64,000 nt of DNA from Roseovarius sp. THAF27. Its GTDB lineage: Bacteria > Pseudomonadota > Alphaproteobacteria > Rhodobacterales > Rhodobacteraceae. The notes beneath the pieces are model-generated. The model did not search any database. It was not told the DNA's origin and saw only the letters and a program-made list of their open reading frames with translations. Numbering within the stretch: position 1 is the first letter of the stretch; each line of letters begins with the position of its first letter. Location: positions 186,001 to 250,000 of the forward strand of contig NZ_CP045393.1 in the NCBI RefSeq assembly GCF_009363655.1. The letters are read 5' to 3'. A program made the position numbers and the translations under genes. Positions 1-9,265 of the stretch are shown piece after piece.

Positions 1-1
1 G

Positions 2-1036
2 GCCGCATCGGCGGAAGCGGAGGTGCGTCCGCAGGTCAACGGGATCATCACGGAACGGCTGTTCCGGGAAGGCGCATTTGTCGAGGCCGGCGACGCGCTT
101 TATCGCATCGATTCCGCCACTTACTCCGCCGCGGTCGAACAGGCGCAGGCGGCGGTGACGCAGGCGCGGGTGCAGCTGGACGCGGCGGAGGTCGAGGCCG
201 AACGGCTCGTGGAGCTGCGCGAGCGCAACGTGACGAGCGAACGGGCCTTCGACGAGGCAAAGGCGGTTCGGGACACCGCCGCGGCAGCGGTGGAGGTGGC
301 CGAGGCGCAGTTGCGCTCGGCGGAGATCGAGCTGGAACGCACCACGATCAAGGCCCGCCTTTCGGGCGAGATCGGCTTGGCGCGGACCAGCCCCGGCGCG
401 CTGGTGACGGCCAGCCAGGCCGAGCCGCTTGCCGTGATCCGGGAGATCGACCCGGTCTACGTGGACGTGACCCAATCGGCTGCCGACCTGCTGCGGTGGA
501 CGCGCGGACAGACCGAGGACCAGTTGACCAACGCCGATACGACGGTGCGGCTGACGCTGGCGGACGGGTCGGAATATGACGAGACCGGCACGATCACCGC
601 CGCGGAGCCGAACGTGGATCCGCAGACCGGCGTGGTGGTGCTGCGCCTGCAGTTCGACAACCCCGACCGGCTGCTCTTGCCGGGGATGTACGTTCAGGTC
701 GAGATGCCTGTCGGTACCGCCGAGGACGTGCTGCTGGTGCCGCAGGAAGCTGTTCAGCGCGACCGGCGCGGGCGCCCGTTTACATGGGTTGTGACGGCCG
801 AGAATGTGGTCGAGGAGCGCCAGGTGAGCATCCTTCAGGACCGCGGTGCCGACTGGGTGGTCAACGGCGGCCTGCAGGACGGCGACCGCGTGGTCGTCGC
901 CGGGTTCCAGAAGACCGGCGTCGGTGCCACCGTGGCCCCCGAGGAACGCCCGGCCCCCGAGGCCGAGGCGACCGGCGACGCAACCGGCGACGCAACCGAA
1001 GAGCCTGCCGAGGCGGGCGAGAAGACATCCCCATAA
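2..1036 (+). CDS. RND efflux periplasmic adaptor subunit (5' end outside window)
   Basis: Periplasmic membrane-fusion subunit of a tripartite RND efflux pump, linking the inner-membrane pump to an outer-membrane channel. The frame is open from base 2, so the start codon and signal peptide lie upstream of the window; the 344 visible residues begin inside the lipoyl half-motif (EVRPQVNGIITERLF). An Ala/Glu-rich coiled-coil hairpin follows at about residues 40-110, then beta-barrel and membrane-proximal domains, and an acidic Ala/Glu/Thr-rich tail. The pump gene starts 12 bases downstream, so the two are cotranscribed. The substrate cannot be told from sequence. Confidence 0.93.
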   Translation, partial: AASAEAEVRPQVNGIITERLFREGAFVEAGDALYRIDSATYSAAVEQAQAAVTQARVQLDAAEVEAERLVELRERNVTSERAFDEAKAVRDTAAAAVEVAEAQLRSAEIELERTTIKARLSGEIGLARTSPGALVTASQAEPLAVIREIDPVYVDVTQSAADLLRWTRGQTEDQLTNADTTVRLTLADGSEYDETGTITAAEPNVDPQTGVVVLRLQFDNPDRLLLPGMYVQVEMPVGTAEDVLLVPQEAVQRDRRGRPFTWVVTAENVVEERQVSILQDRGADWVVNGGLQDGDRVVVAGFQKTGVGATVAPEERPAPEAEATGDATGDATEEPAEAGEKTSP

Positions 1037-1048
1037 GGATCATATCCC

Positions 1049-4000
1049 ATGGCGCGCTTTTTCATTGATCGCCCGGTTTTTGCCTGGGTCATCGCGATCC
1101 TGATCATGGGGGTCGGGGTTCTGGCGATCCGCATCCTGCCGATCGCGCAATACCCGGAAATCGCGCCGCCTTCGGTCTCGATCAACGCGACCTATCCCGG
1201 CGCCTCTGCCGAGACGGTGGCCAACACGGTGACGCAGGTCATCGAACAACAGATGACCGGGCTGGACGGGTTGCGGTATTTCTCGTCCAACTCGACATCG
1301 GCGGGGCAGTCGAGCATCACGCTGACCTTCGAGACCGGCACGGATGCCGATATCGCGCAGGTGCAGGTGCAGAACAAGCTGTCGCGGGCCACGCCCCTGC
1401 TGCCGGAAACCGTGCAGCGGCAGGGCGTGACGGTCGAGAAATCCTCGGCCGGCTTCCTGATGGTGATCGGGATGATCTCGCGCGGAGATAGCTTCGATCA
1501 GGTGGACCTGTCGGATTATATGGTCACCAACCTGGTCGACGAGCTGAGCCGGGTCGAGGGGGTCGGATCGGTCCAGGTGTTCGGCGCGCAATACGCGATG
1601 CGGATTTGGCTGGATCCGTCCAAGCTGGCCGCCTTTGAATTGACGCCTGCCGACGTGGTGAACGCCGTGTCGGCGCAGAACGCCCAGATCTCGGCGGGGG
1701 CGTTCGGCACTCGGCCGACGGTCGAAGGCCAGCAGCTGAATGCCACGATCACCGCGCAGTCGCTGCTGACCTCGCCCGAGGATTTCCGGCAGATCGTCCT
1801 GCGGGCCGAGACCGATGGCGGGCTGGTGTTGCTGGACGATGTGGCGCGTGTCGAGATCGGTGCCGAGAATTATGCCACCATCGCGCGCTTCAACCAGGAC
1901 CCGGCGGCGGGCCTTGCCGTCAGCCTGGCCCCGGGGGCCAACGCGCTGGACACCGCCGAGGCGGTGAAGGCGCGGATGGCCGAATTCGCGGAGTTCTTTC
2001 CCGAAGGCGTGGAATACGTCATTCCCTATGACACCACGCCCTTCGTGCTGATCTCGATCGAGGAGGTCATCAAGACGCTGTTCGAGGCGATCATCCTGGT
2101 CTTCCTGGTGATGTTCCTGTTCATGCAGAACCTGCGCGCAACGCTTATTCCGACGCTGGCGGTGCCGGTGGTCCTGCTGGGCACGTTCGGCGTTCTGGCG
2201 GCGGCCGGGTTTACCATCAACACGCTGACGATGCTGGCGATGGTGCTGGCGATCGGCCTCTTGGTCGACGACGCCATCGTGGTGGTCGAGAACGTCGAGC
2301 GGATCATGGAGGAAGAGGGTCTGCCGCCCCGCGAGGCGACCTACAAGTCGATGGGGCAGATCACCGGCGCGCTGATCGGGATCGCGCTGGTGCTGTCGGC
2401 GGTGTTCGTGCCGATGGCGTTCTTTCCCGGCTCGACCGGGGTGATCTACAAGCAGTTCGCGATCACCATCGTGTCGGCGATGGCGCTGTCGGTGGTGGTG
2501 GCGCTGACCCTGACGCCCGCGCTGTGCGCGACGATCCTGAAGCACAAGGACCGCGACAAGACCAAGGGCGCGTTCGGCTGGTTCAACCGCGGGTTCGACG
2601 CGCTGCTGAAGCGTTATGGCGGCACCGTCGCCTGGAGCGTCAAGCGGCCCTTCCGGGTGGGGCTGGTCTATCTGGCGCTGGCGGTCGCGATGGCCTTCCT
2701 GTTCACGCGCACGCCGACCGGGTTCCTGCCGGAAGAGGACCAGGGCATCCTCTTCACCCTGATCCAGACACCGACCGGCGCCACCGCGGAGCGGACGCTG
2801 GATGTGCTGGAGCAGGTTGAGGAGTATTACCTGACCCAGGAGACGGAGACGGTGAATTCGATGTTCGGCGTCGTCGGGTTCAGCTTTGCCGGCAGTGGCC
2901 AGAACATGGGTATCGCCTTTGTGCAGCTGAAGGACTGGGAGGAGCGCAAGTCGCCCGACCAGAGCGTGCAGGCCCTGGCGGGACGGGCCTATGGCGCGCT
3001 CAGCGGCATCAGGGACGCGATGGTGTTCCCGATCGTGCCGCCCTCGGTGATCGAGCTTGGCAACGTGTCGGGCTTTGACGTGTACCTTCAGGCGCGCGGG
3101 GGGCAGAGCCACGAGGAATTGCTGCAGGCCCGCAACCAGCTCTTGGGGATGGCCGCGCAGAGCGAGCTGATCGCGTCGGCCCGGCCCAACGGGCTGGAGG
3201 ATGCGTCGCAGTTCAACCTGGATATCGACTGGCGCAAGGCGGGCGCAATGGGCGTGACGGCCAGCGACGTCGGTCAGCTGCTGACGGTGGCCTGGGCCGG
3301 GTCCTACGTGAACGACTTCATAGACCAGGGCCGGATCAAGCGCGTCTACGTGCAGGGCGACGCGCCGGATCGCGCGATTCCGTCCGACATCGACAAGTGG
3401 CGGGTGCGCAATGCCAGCGGCGGCCTGGTGCCGTTCTCTAATTTCGCGAAGGGCTCGTGGAACTACGGACCGCAGGGGCTCTACCGCTTCAACGGCATCC
3501 CGTCGATGCAGTTGCAGGGCGCGCCGGCCCCCGGCGTGTCGACCGGCGCCGCGATGGCCGAGATGGAGCGCCTGGCCGCGGAGCTGCCACCGGGTTTCGC
3601 GCTGTCCTGGACCGGCCTGTCGCTGGAGGAACGGCAATCGGGCAACCAGGCGCCGCTGCTCTATGCGCTATCGCTTGCGGCGGTGTTCCTGTCGCTCGCG
3701 GCCCTCTATGAAAGCTGGTCGATCCCGTTCGCGGTCATGCTGGCCATGCCGATCGGCGTCGTGGGCGCGTTGTCGGCGGCCTTCTTTGGCGGATTCGACA
3801 ATGGCGTCTTTTTTCAGGTCGGGCTGCTGACCGTGATCGGCCTGACCGGCAAGAACGCGATCCTGATCGTGGAGTTCGCGCGCGACAGGCACGTGGCGGG
3901 GGAGCGTGTCATCGACGCTGTGGTGGAGGCGGCAAGGCAACGCTTTCGTCCGATCATCATGACCTCGATGGCGTTCTCGCTTGGGGTTCTGCCGCTTGTG

Positions 4001-4171
4001 CTGAGCTCTGGCGCGGGGTCCGGCGGGCGCAACGCGATCGGGTCGGGTGTTCTTGGCGGCACGATTTCCGGCACGGTGCTGGGCGTCATTTTCGTGCCGC
4101 TGTTCTTCGTGATCGTGACCAGGTTGTTCAGGTTCGGACGCGGTTCCGCCAAAGACACCGACGCGGGATAG
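1049..4171 (+). CDS. RND multidrug efflux permease, AcrB/HAE1 type
   Basis: Proton-driven inner-membrane pump of 1040 residues, full length for the hydrophobe/amphiphile (HAE1) RND family. It starts with the family signature [16 protein letters not shown]. The paired Asp residues of TM4 are present in [13 protein letters not shown] at residues 407-408, the same numbers as in E. coli AcrB, and the conserved Lys of TM10 is at about residue 935 ([10 protein letters not shown]). These three carry the proton relay, so the pump looks functional. No outer-membrane channel gene follows; the adaptor lies just upstream. Likely drug, bile-like or solvent efflux; substrate unknown. Confidence 0.96.
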   Translation: MARFFIDRPVFAWVIAILIMGVGVLAIRILPIAQYPEIAPPSVSINATYPGASAETVANTVTQVIEQQMTGLDGLRYFSSNSTSAGQSSITLTFETGTDADIAQVQVQNKLSRATPLLPETVQRQGVTVEKSSAGFLMVIGMISRGDSFDQVDLSDYMVTNLVDELSRVEGVGSVQVFGAQYAMRIWLDPSKLAAFELTPADVVNAVSAQNAQISAGAFGTRPTVEGQQLNATITAQSLLTSPEDFRQIVLRAETDGGLVLLDDVARVEIGAENYATIARFNQDPAAGLAVSLAPGANALDTAEAVKARMAEFAEFFPEGVEYVIPYDTTPFVLISIEEVIKTLFEAIILVFLVMFLFMQNLRATLIPTLAVPVVLLGTFGVLAAAGFTINTLTMLAMVLAIGLLVDDAIVVVENVERIMEEEGLPPREATYKSMGQITGALIGIALVLSAVFVPMAFFPGSTGVIYKQFAITIVSAMALSVVVALTLTPALCATILKHKDRDKTKGAFGWFNRGFDALLKRYGGTVAWSVKRPFRVGLVYLALAVAMAFLFTRTPTGFLPEEDQGILFTLIQTPTGATAERTLDVLEQVEEYYLTQETETVNSMFGVVGFSFAGSGQNMGIAFVQLKDWEERKSPDQSVQALAGRAYGALSGIRDAMVFPIVPPSVIELGNVSGFDVYLQARGGQSHEELLQARNQLLGMAAQSELIASARPNGLEDASQFNLDIDWRKAGAMGVTASDVGQLLTVAWAGSYVNDFIDQGRIKRVYVQGDAPDRAIPSDIDKWRVRNASGGLVPFSNFAKGSWNYGPQGLYRFNGIPSMQLQGAPAPGVSTGAAMAEMERLAAELPPGFALSWTGLSLEERQSGNQAPLLYALSLAAVFLSLAALYESWSIPFAVMLAMPIGVVGALSAAFFGGFDNGVFFQVGLLTVIGLTGKNAILIVEFARDRHVAGERVIDAVVEAARQRFRPIIMTSMAFSLGVLPLVLSSGAGSGGRNAIGSGVLGGTISGTVLGVIFVPLFFVIVTRLFRFGRGSAKDTDAG

Positions 4172-4388
4172 GGACGGGCCGGGGTTCGCTCGTGGTTGCC
4201 CTGCTCTGAACGGGCAGGCGGCCGCTGTGCCGCGACGCTCCCGTTCCGCGACGGGGTCACGTTCCGGAGGTCCTTCCCGCTATGGTGCTTGTTCGACAGG
4301 GCCTGTCCTGGGCGCCCCATGACGGCGGGACGCGTGCTGCCGGCGAGGGCCGGAGACGCCGAGACTCATCCTGGGTATCTGATTTCAG

Positions 4389-4464
4389 TGGTGAGCCGTG
4401 CAGGATTCGAACCTGCGACCCACTGATTAAAAGTCAGTTGCTCTACCAACTGAGCTAACGGCCC
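4389..4464 (-). tRNA. tRNA-Lys (anticodon UUU)
   Basis: Complete cloverleaf on the minus strand. The 7-bp acceptor stem pairs GGGCCGT (4464-4458) with ACGGCTC, followed by discriminator A and a genome-encoded CCA (4391-4389). The D arm is AGCTCAGTTGGTAGAGC, the anticodon loop CTTTTAA gives anticodon TTT, and the T arm contains GGTTCGAATCC. It is divergent from dapF and stands alone. Confidence 0.98.
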
Positions 4465-4571
4465 ACTAGGCGGCCTATCTAGAAAGAGGGGAGAGGGGGG
4501 TCAAGCCCCAATTGCACGGAATTTTCCGCTGTGGCTGGATTCGTCTGCGCGGGCGCTTTATATGCGCGGCC

Positions 4572-5405
4572 ATGAGCGTTGCGCAGGATACCGGATTGCC
4601 CTTCATGAAGATGCACGGGCTGGGAAACGACTTTGTCGTCCTGGACGGGCGTGCGCGTGACGTGGAGGTGACGCCGGGGCTGGCGCGGGCCATCGGCGAC
4701 CGGCATCGCGGGATCGGATGCGACCAGCTCGCGGTGATCCGCGAGGGTGCGGGCGATGCGCATCTGGAGTTCTGGAACAGCGATGGCACGACGGCCGCCG
4801 CCTGCGGGAACGCGACGCGGTGCATTGCCCGGTATCTGCTGGACGAGACGGGCAAGGAAAGCCTGCACCTGACCACGTCGCGTGGGGATCTTCATGCCGT
4901 CGATGCGGGGGATGGGCTGACCTCGGTGAACATGGGCGCGCCGTTCCTGGACTGGCAGGGCGTGCCGCTGGCCGAGGAGATGGACACGCTGGAACTGCCC
5001 ATAGAGGGCGGGCCGGTGGCCACGGGCATGGGCAATCCGCACTGCACGTTCTTCGTTGAGGATGCCGAGGCGATCCCGTTGGAAACATTCGGTCCACGGT
5101 ACGAGCATCACCCGCTCTTCCCCGAGCGCACCAACGTGCAGGTGGCCAGTGTCATCGGCCCCGATTACATCCGGATGCGGGTGTGGGAGCGGGGCGTGGG
5201 TCTGACGTTGGCCTCGGGGTCGTCGTCTTGCGCGGTCGCGGTGGCCGCGGCGCGGCGCGGGCTGACTGGGCGGGATGTGCGGGTCGATCTGGACGGAGGC
5301 ACGCTGCGGGTGGAGTGGCGCGAGGATGGCGTCTGGATGACAGGCCCGACGATGCATGTTTGCGACGGCATGCTGACGGCGGATTTCCTGAGGGCTGCGT
5401 CATGA
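4572..5405 (+). CDS. dapF: Diaminopimelate epimerase
   Basis: Cytosolic enzyme converting LL- to meso-diaminopimelate for lysine and peptidoglycan synthesis. 277 residues from ATG 4572; the frame is open further upstream, but this ATG precedes the family N-terminus FMKMHGLGNDFVVLD. The first catalytic cysteine is present (ACGNATRC, Cys78). The second motif reads LTLASGSSSCA instead of the usual ACGSGACA, so Ser215 sits where the second catalytic Cys is expected. The first motif also has GNAT in place of GNGA. It may be a divergent but active lineage form. The stop overlaps the mtaB start as ATGA. Confidence 0.93.
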   Translation: MSVAQDTGLPFMKMHGLGNDFVVLDGRARDVEVTPGLARAIGDRHRGIGCDQLAVIREGAGDAHLEFWNSDGTTAAACGNATRCIARYLLDETGKESLHLTTSRGDLHAVDAGDGLTSVNMGAPFLDWQGVPLAEEMDTLELPIEGGPVATGMGNPHCTFFVEDAEAIPLETFGPRYEHHPLFPERTNVQVASVIGPDYIRMRVWERGVGLTLASGSSSCAVAVAAARRGLTGRDVRVDLDGGTLRVEWREDGVWMTGPTMHVCDGMLTADFLRAAS

Positions 5406-6670
5406 GCGCGCCGGTCTTCACCACGCTGGGGTGCCGGCTGAACGCCTACGAGACGGAAGCGATGAAGGAGCTTGCCGGCGCGGTGGGGCTGGAGAACGCC
5501 GTGGTGGTGAACACTTGCGCCGTGACCGCCGAGGCGGTGCGCAAGGCGCGGCAGGAGATCCGCAAGCTGCGGCGAGAGAACCCGGAGGCGCGGCTGATCG
5601 TGACGGGCTGTGCGGCGCAGACGGAGCCCGAGACGTTTTCGGCCATGGCCGAGGTGGATGCCGTCATTGGCAATACCGAGAAGATGGTGCGCGACACCTG
5701 GGCTGGCCTTGCCGCCGATTTTATCGGCGAGACCGAGGCGGTGCAGGTCGACGACATCATGAGCGTTACCGAGACCGCGGGTCACCTGATCGACGGGTTC
5801 GGCACGCGGAGCCGGGCCTATGTGCAGGTTCAGAACGGGTGTGACCATCGCTGCACCTTCTGCATCATTCCTTACGGTCGCGGCAATTCGCGCAGCGTGC
5901 CGGCGGGCGTGGTGGTGGACCAGATCAAGCGGCTGGTGGATCGCGGTTATAACGAGGTGGTGCTGACCGGGGTGGACCTGACAAGCTGGGGCGCGGACCT
6001 GCCGGCGGAACCGCGCCTGGGCGACCTGGTGATGCGGATTCTGAAGCTTGTGCCGGACCTGCCGCGCTTGCGGATTTCGTCGATCGATTCGATCGAGGTG
6101 GACGAGAACCTGATGCAGGCGATTGCCACCGAACGCCGCCTGATGCCGCATCTGCATCTGAGCCTTCAGCATGGTGACGACCTGATTCTGAAGCGGATGA
6201 AGCGACGGCATTTGCGGGACGATGCGATCCGGTTTGCCGAGGACGCGCGCAAGTTGCGCCCCGACATGACGTTTGGCGCGGACATCATCGCAGGCTTTCC
6301 GACCGAGACAGAGGCGGCGTTCGAGAACTCGCTGCGGCTGGTCGAGGAGTGCGGGCTGACCTGGCTGCATGTCTTTCCCTACAGCCCGCGCCCGGGCACG
6401 CCGGCGGCGCGGATGCCGCAGGTGGACGGGCGGGCGATCAAGGACCGGGCGGCACGGCTGCGGGCGGCGGGCGAGGCGCGCGTGGCGCGGCATCTGGATG
6501 AACAGCAGGGGCGGGTGCACCGGGTTCTGCTCGAGAATGCCCGGATGGGACGGACCGAGCAGTTCACGGAAGTGGCCTTTGGCACGGATCAGCCCGAGGG
6601 GCAGATCGTTACCGCGAAGGTGACCGGGCACGACGCGGCGCGGCTGACGGCGGACCCGGCCCTGTGCTAG
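5402..6670 (+). CDS. mtaB: tRNA t6A37 methylthiotransferase
   Basis: Radical-SAM enzyme adding a methylthio group to N6-threonylcarbamoyladenosine at position 37 of ANN-decoding tRNAs. 422 residues. The N-terminal UPF0004 domain begins TTLGCRLNAYETE. The radical-SAM Fe-S motif CxxxCxxC is at Cys147, Cys151 and Cys154 (NGCDHRCTFC), and a TRAM-like RNA-binding tail ends the protein. ATG 5402 overlaps the dapF stop (ATGA), which fixes the start and indicates translational coupling. Confidence 0.95.
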   Translation: MSAPVFTTLGCRLNAYETEAMKELAGAVGLENAVVVNTCAVTAEAVRKARQEIRKLRRENPEARLIVTGCAAQTEPETFSAMAEVDAVIGNTEKMVRDTWAGLAADFIGETEAVQVDDIMSVTETAGHLIDGFGTRSRAYVQVQNGCDHRCTFCIIPYGRGNSRSVPAGVVVDQIKRLVDRGYNEVVLTGVDLTSWGADLPAEPRLGDLVMRILKLVPDLPRLRISSIDSIEVDENLMQAIATERRLMPHLHLSLQHGDDLILKRMKRRHLRDDAIRFAEDARKLRPDMTFGADIIAGFPTETEAAFENSLRLVEECGLTWLHVFPYSPRPGTPAARMPQVDGRAIKDRAARLRAAGEARVARHLDEQQGRVHRVLLENARMGRTEQFTEVAFGTDQPEGQIVTAKVTGHDAARLTADPALC

Positions 6671-6701
6671 TCTGAGGGCGATCGGCCCTTGGGAGGCTCA
6701 C

Positions 6702-7091
6702 ATGCGGACGCAGGATGTTATCGAAAAGGCGGTCGAGGCCTATGCGGGTGGGGATAGCGCCACGCTGGATGCGTTGTTGGCCGAGGATTTGCGGTATCGG
6801 ATCAACGGCCAGCCGGATTGCGGGAAATTCACCTGTGACGTGTCGGGCAAGGCGGCGTTCTATGACGCCGTGGGCGCGATCCTGGCGCGGTGGGAGATCA
6901 CCGGCTACCGGATCGTGGACCTGATCGTGAGCGGTGAGCGGGCGGCGGCGCAGGTCGCGCATCATGCCACGCACAAGGGGACGGGGCGGCAGTTCGACAC
7001 GCGTCTGGCGCTGTTCTTTGCCGTGAAGGACGAGCAGATCACCGAGATCGTGGAGTATCACGATACCGCCGCGCTGGCGCGGGAGCCGTGA
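6702..7091 (+). CDS. NTF2-like / SnoaL-like domain protein
   Basis: Protein of 129 residues with the cone-shaped alpha+beta fold pattern of the NTF2/SnoaL superfamily: an N-terminal helix (IEKAVEAYAGGDSATLDALLAEDLRY) followed by strands ending in the usual DEQITEIVEYHDTAAL motif. The start follows GGGAGG with 8-base spacing. Members range from isomerases to small-molecule binders, and no catalytic residue lets me assign a reaction. It is monocistronic or the tail of the mtaB unit. Confidence 0.8.
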   Translation: MRTQDVIEKAVEAYAGGDSATLDALLAEDLRYRINGQPDCGKFTCDVSGKAAFYDAVGAILARWEITGYRIVDLIVSGERAAAQVAHHATHKGTGRQFDTRLALFFAVKDEQITEIVEYHDTAALAREP

Positions 7092-7174
7092 CGCGCCGCG
7101 ATTGTGACGGGGACAATTCTTTGCTGGCCTTGAGCGGCGCCACCGCGACATGGTGAGCGTGAAGGAGACCCGCC

Positions 7175-7795
7175 ATGCATCCCAACCCGATCTTTCGCCA
7201 GACGCCCGAGGCGCGGAACATCGCATTCGCGCGGGCGCAGGCGTTCGGGATGCTGGCGGTTGGCACCGAGGACGCTCCGCTGGTGAGCCACATCCCGTTC
7301 CTGTTGTCGGAGGATGGCGCGGTCGCGGAGTTTCATCTTGTGCGGTCGAACCCCATCGCGCGGGCGCTCTCCGCGCCTTTGCATGCGCGGCTGGCTGTGG
7401 TGGGGCCGTATTCTTATGTCTCGCCGGACTGGTACGGGGTGGAGGACCAGGTGCCGACGTGGAATTACGTTGCAGTGCACCTGGTAGGGGAGGTGGAATT
7501 GCGGCCAGAGGCCGAGCTGCGGGACCTTCTGGATCGGCAATCGGCGCATTTCGAGGATCAGCTGTTGCCGAAGGCACCCTGGACGTCCGACAAGATGACG
7601 CCGGACGTCATGGCGCGGATGATGCGGCAGATCGTGCCCTGCCGGATGCGGGTGGACGAGATCCACGGCACCTGGAAGCTGAACCAGAACAAGGACGATG
7701 ACGTGCGGCTGCGGGCCGCCGACGCGGTGGAGGCGTCGGGGATGGGCGTCGAGGTCGGGGCACTCGCGGCGCTGATGCGGGATGCGACAGGCTAG
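7175..7795 (+). CDS. FMN-binding PaiB-family protein
   Basis: 206 residues matching the PaiB/FMN-binding split-barrel family: an N-terminal MHPNPIF, then a VSHIPFLLSE strand and the HLVRSNPIARAL segment. PaiB of Bacillus was described as a negative regulator of protease and sporulation genes, but most relatives look like flavin- or heme-binding reductase-like proteins, so a regulatory role is not implied here. A GGAGA ribosome site precedes ATG 7175. Unlinked in function to its neighbours as far as I can see. Confidence 0.85.
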   Translation: MHPNPIFRQTPEARNIAFARAQAFGMLAVGTEDAPLVSHIPFLLSEDGAVAEFHLVRSNPIARALSAPLHARLAVVGPYSYVSPDWYGVEDQVPTWNYVAVHLVGEVELRPEAELRDLLDRQSAHFEDQLLPKAPWTSDKMTPDVMARMMRQIVPCRMRVDEIHGTWKLNQNKDDDVRLRAADAVEASGMGVEVGALAALMRDATG

Positions 7796-7855
7796 ACCGC
7801 TGGACCGGGCGCCATGAAGGGCGTAGCGTCCGGAAAAACCGGAAGGACATGAACG

Positions 7856-8458
7856 ATGCATCTGATTTCCGCCAAACCGTCGCCCTATGTGCGCAAGGTG
7901 AAGGTGACCCTGATCGAGACCGGGCTGATCGACGAGGTCGAGATGGTCGAGGTGTCGACCACGCCGGTGGCGACCGATGCCACCGTGGCGGCGGCGAACC
8001 CGGTGGGCAAGATCCCGGCGCTGATCCGGGACGAGGGGCCGACGCTCTATGACAGCCGGGTGATCTGCCGCTACCTGGATGCGCGGGCGGGGACGAAGCT
8101 GTATCCGCAAGGGCGGATCTGGGAGACGCTGACGCTGGAGGCGACGGCGGACGGGATTTTGGACGCGGCGCTTGCCATGGTCTACGAGCGGCGGGTGCGG
8201 CCCGAGAACATGGTCTACGAGCCATGGATCGAGGCGCAGTGGGAGAAGGTCGCGCGCAGCGTGGCGGCGATCAACGCACGGTGGATGAGCCATCTGCGCG
8301 GCCCGCTTGATGCCGGGCAGATCGCGGTGGGCTGTGCGCTGGGGTATCTGGATTTCCGGCTGGGTGACCGGGGGTGGCGCAAGGGGAATGACGCGCTGGA
8401 CGACTGGTTCGCGGCGTTTTCCGAGCGCGACAGCATGAAATCCAGCGCGCCGGAGTGA
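7856..8458 (+). CDS. Glutathione S-transferase family protein
   Basis: 200 residues with an N-terminal thioredoxin-like domain and an all-helical C-terminal domain. The start MHLISAKPSPYVRKVKVTL has the Ser-Pro-Tyr/Val-Arg-Lys pattern of bacterial GSTs, and NPVGKIPALI carries the cis-Pro loop; DSRVICRYL follows as in the glutathione gamma-glutamyl site. The substrate is unknown. A GGAAGGA ribosome site lies 9 bases upstream, and an out-of-frame ATG at 7849 is not used. The gene ends one base before the convergent RTX gene. Confidence 0.9.
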   Translation: MHLISAKPSPYVRKVKVTLIETGLIDEVEMVEVSTTPVATDATVAAANPVGKIPALIRDEGPTLYDSRVICRYLDARAGTKLYPQGRIWETLTLEATADGILDAALAMVYERRVRPENMVYEPWIEAQWEKVARSVAAINARWMSHLRGPLDAGQIAVGCALGYLDFRLGDRGWRKGNDALDDWFAAFSERDSMKSSAPE

Positions 8459-8459
8459 G

Positions 8460-9161
8460 TCAGAAGATGAAATCGTCGGCGGCAAGCGGCGCTTCGAGGC
8501 CGGTGAAGATGATCGTGTCGCCATTGCCGAAGTCGATCAGCGCCTGATCGCCGGAATAGGTGATAAGCCCTTCGATATCGGCGAAGGAGGTGAAGCCGAA
8601 GCCGCCGATGCCGACCTGGTCGATCCCGATCTCGAAATTGTCGATCACGTCGTTGCCGTTGCCCTGGATGAAATAGACGCTGTCCACGTCGCCGTCGTCG
8701 GTCAGGAAGATGAAATCGTCCCCTGTGCCGCCAAAGACGATATCGGCGCCTTCGCCGGTGTGGATGCTGTCGTTGCCGGCCTCGCCGTAGAGGTTGTCGT
8801 CGCCCTCGCCGCCAACGATCACGTCGTTGCCGCCATTGGCGATGATCACGTCTTTGCCCAGCCCGCCGAAGACGCTGTCATTTCCCGCGCCGGTTTCGAT
8901 CGTGTCGTCGCCGGCGAAGCCGTAGTATCGCGAGCCATCGGCGGTATTGGTGTCGAAGATATGGTCGTCGCCTTTCGTTCCGTGCACCTCGCCGGGCAGG
9001 ACGCGGCCTCCGGGTGCGCCATCGTGGCTGTCTTCGCCATCGGTGAAGTCGCCGGGCAGGTCGGGACGGCCGCCCAAGCTGAAAATGCCGTCATTGGGGG
9101 ACTTCGTGCCGGTGAGGTCGTCGCTGGCACTGCCGAAGAACTGGAAGCTGTCGCGTTTCAT
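8460..9161 (-). CDS. RTX calcium-binding protein (hemolysin-type repeats)
   Basis: 233 residues with several Gly/Asp nonapeptides of the GGxGxDxUx type at about residues 80-150 (for example GGEGDDNLYG, GGTGDDFIFL), which form a calcium-loaded parallel beta-roll. The C-terminus ends LAADDFIF, a hydrophobic tail like type I secretion signals. No enzymatic domain precedes the repeats. ATG 9161 is chosen for its AGAGGA ribosome site; ATG 9185 is in frame but worse placed. No type I secretion genes are in the window. Confidence 0.88.
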   Translation of the reverse strand: MKRDSFQFFGSASDDLTGTKSPNDGIFSLGGRPDLPGDFTDGEDSHDGAPGGRVLPGEVHGTKGDDHIFDTNTADGSRYYGFAGDDTIETGAGNDSVFGGLGKDVIIANGGNDVIVGGEGDDNLYGEAGNDSIHTGEGADIVFGGTGDDFIFLTDDGDVDSVYFIQGNGNDVIDNFEIGIDQVGIGGFGFTSFADIEGLITYSGDQALIDFGNGDTIIFTGLEAPLAADDFIF

Positions 9162-9265
9162 AATGTGGTCCTCTGCGTTGAACATGATCCTGTGTCGGGT
9201 CGCAGAGCGGAAGCGTTCAAAGAAAGCGGCCCGGGGTGGAGAATCCCCGGGCCATTCCATGTGGT

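Noticed and set aside
1049..4171. Very long open frame antisense to the RND pump
   Set aside because: Its product is Arg/His/Gln-rich with no domain, as expected from the complementary frame of a G+C-rich gene with strong codon bias. Similar antisense frames over petB and the acyl-CoA ligase were rejected for the same reason.
7175..7795. Calling the PaiB-like protein a transcriptional repressor
   Set aside because: No DNA-binding domain is visible; the family name reflects a single Bacillus study and the fold is an FMN-binding barrel.
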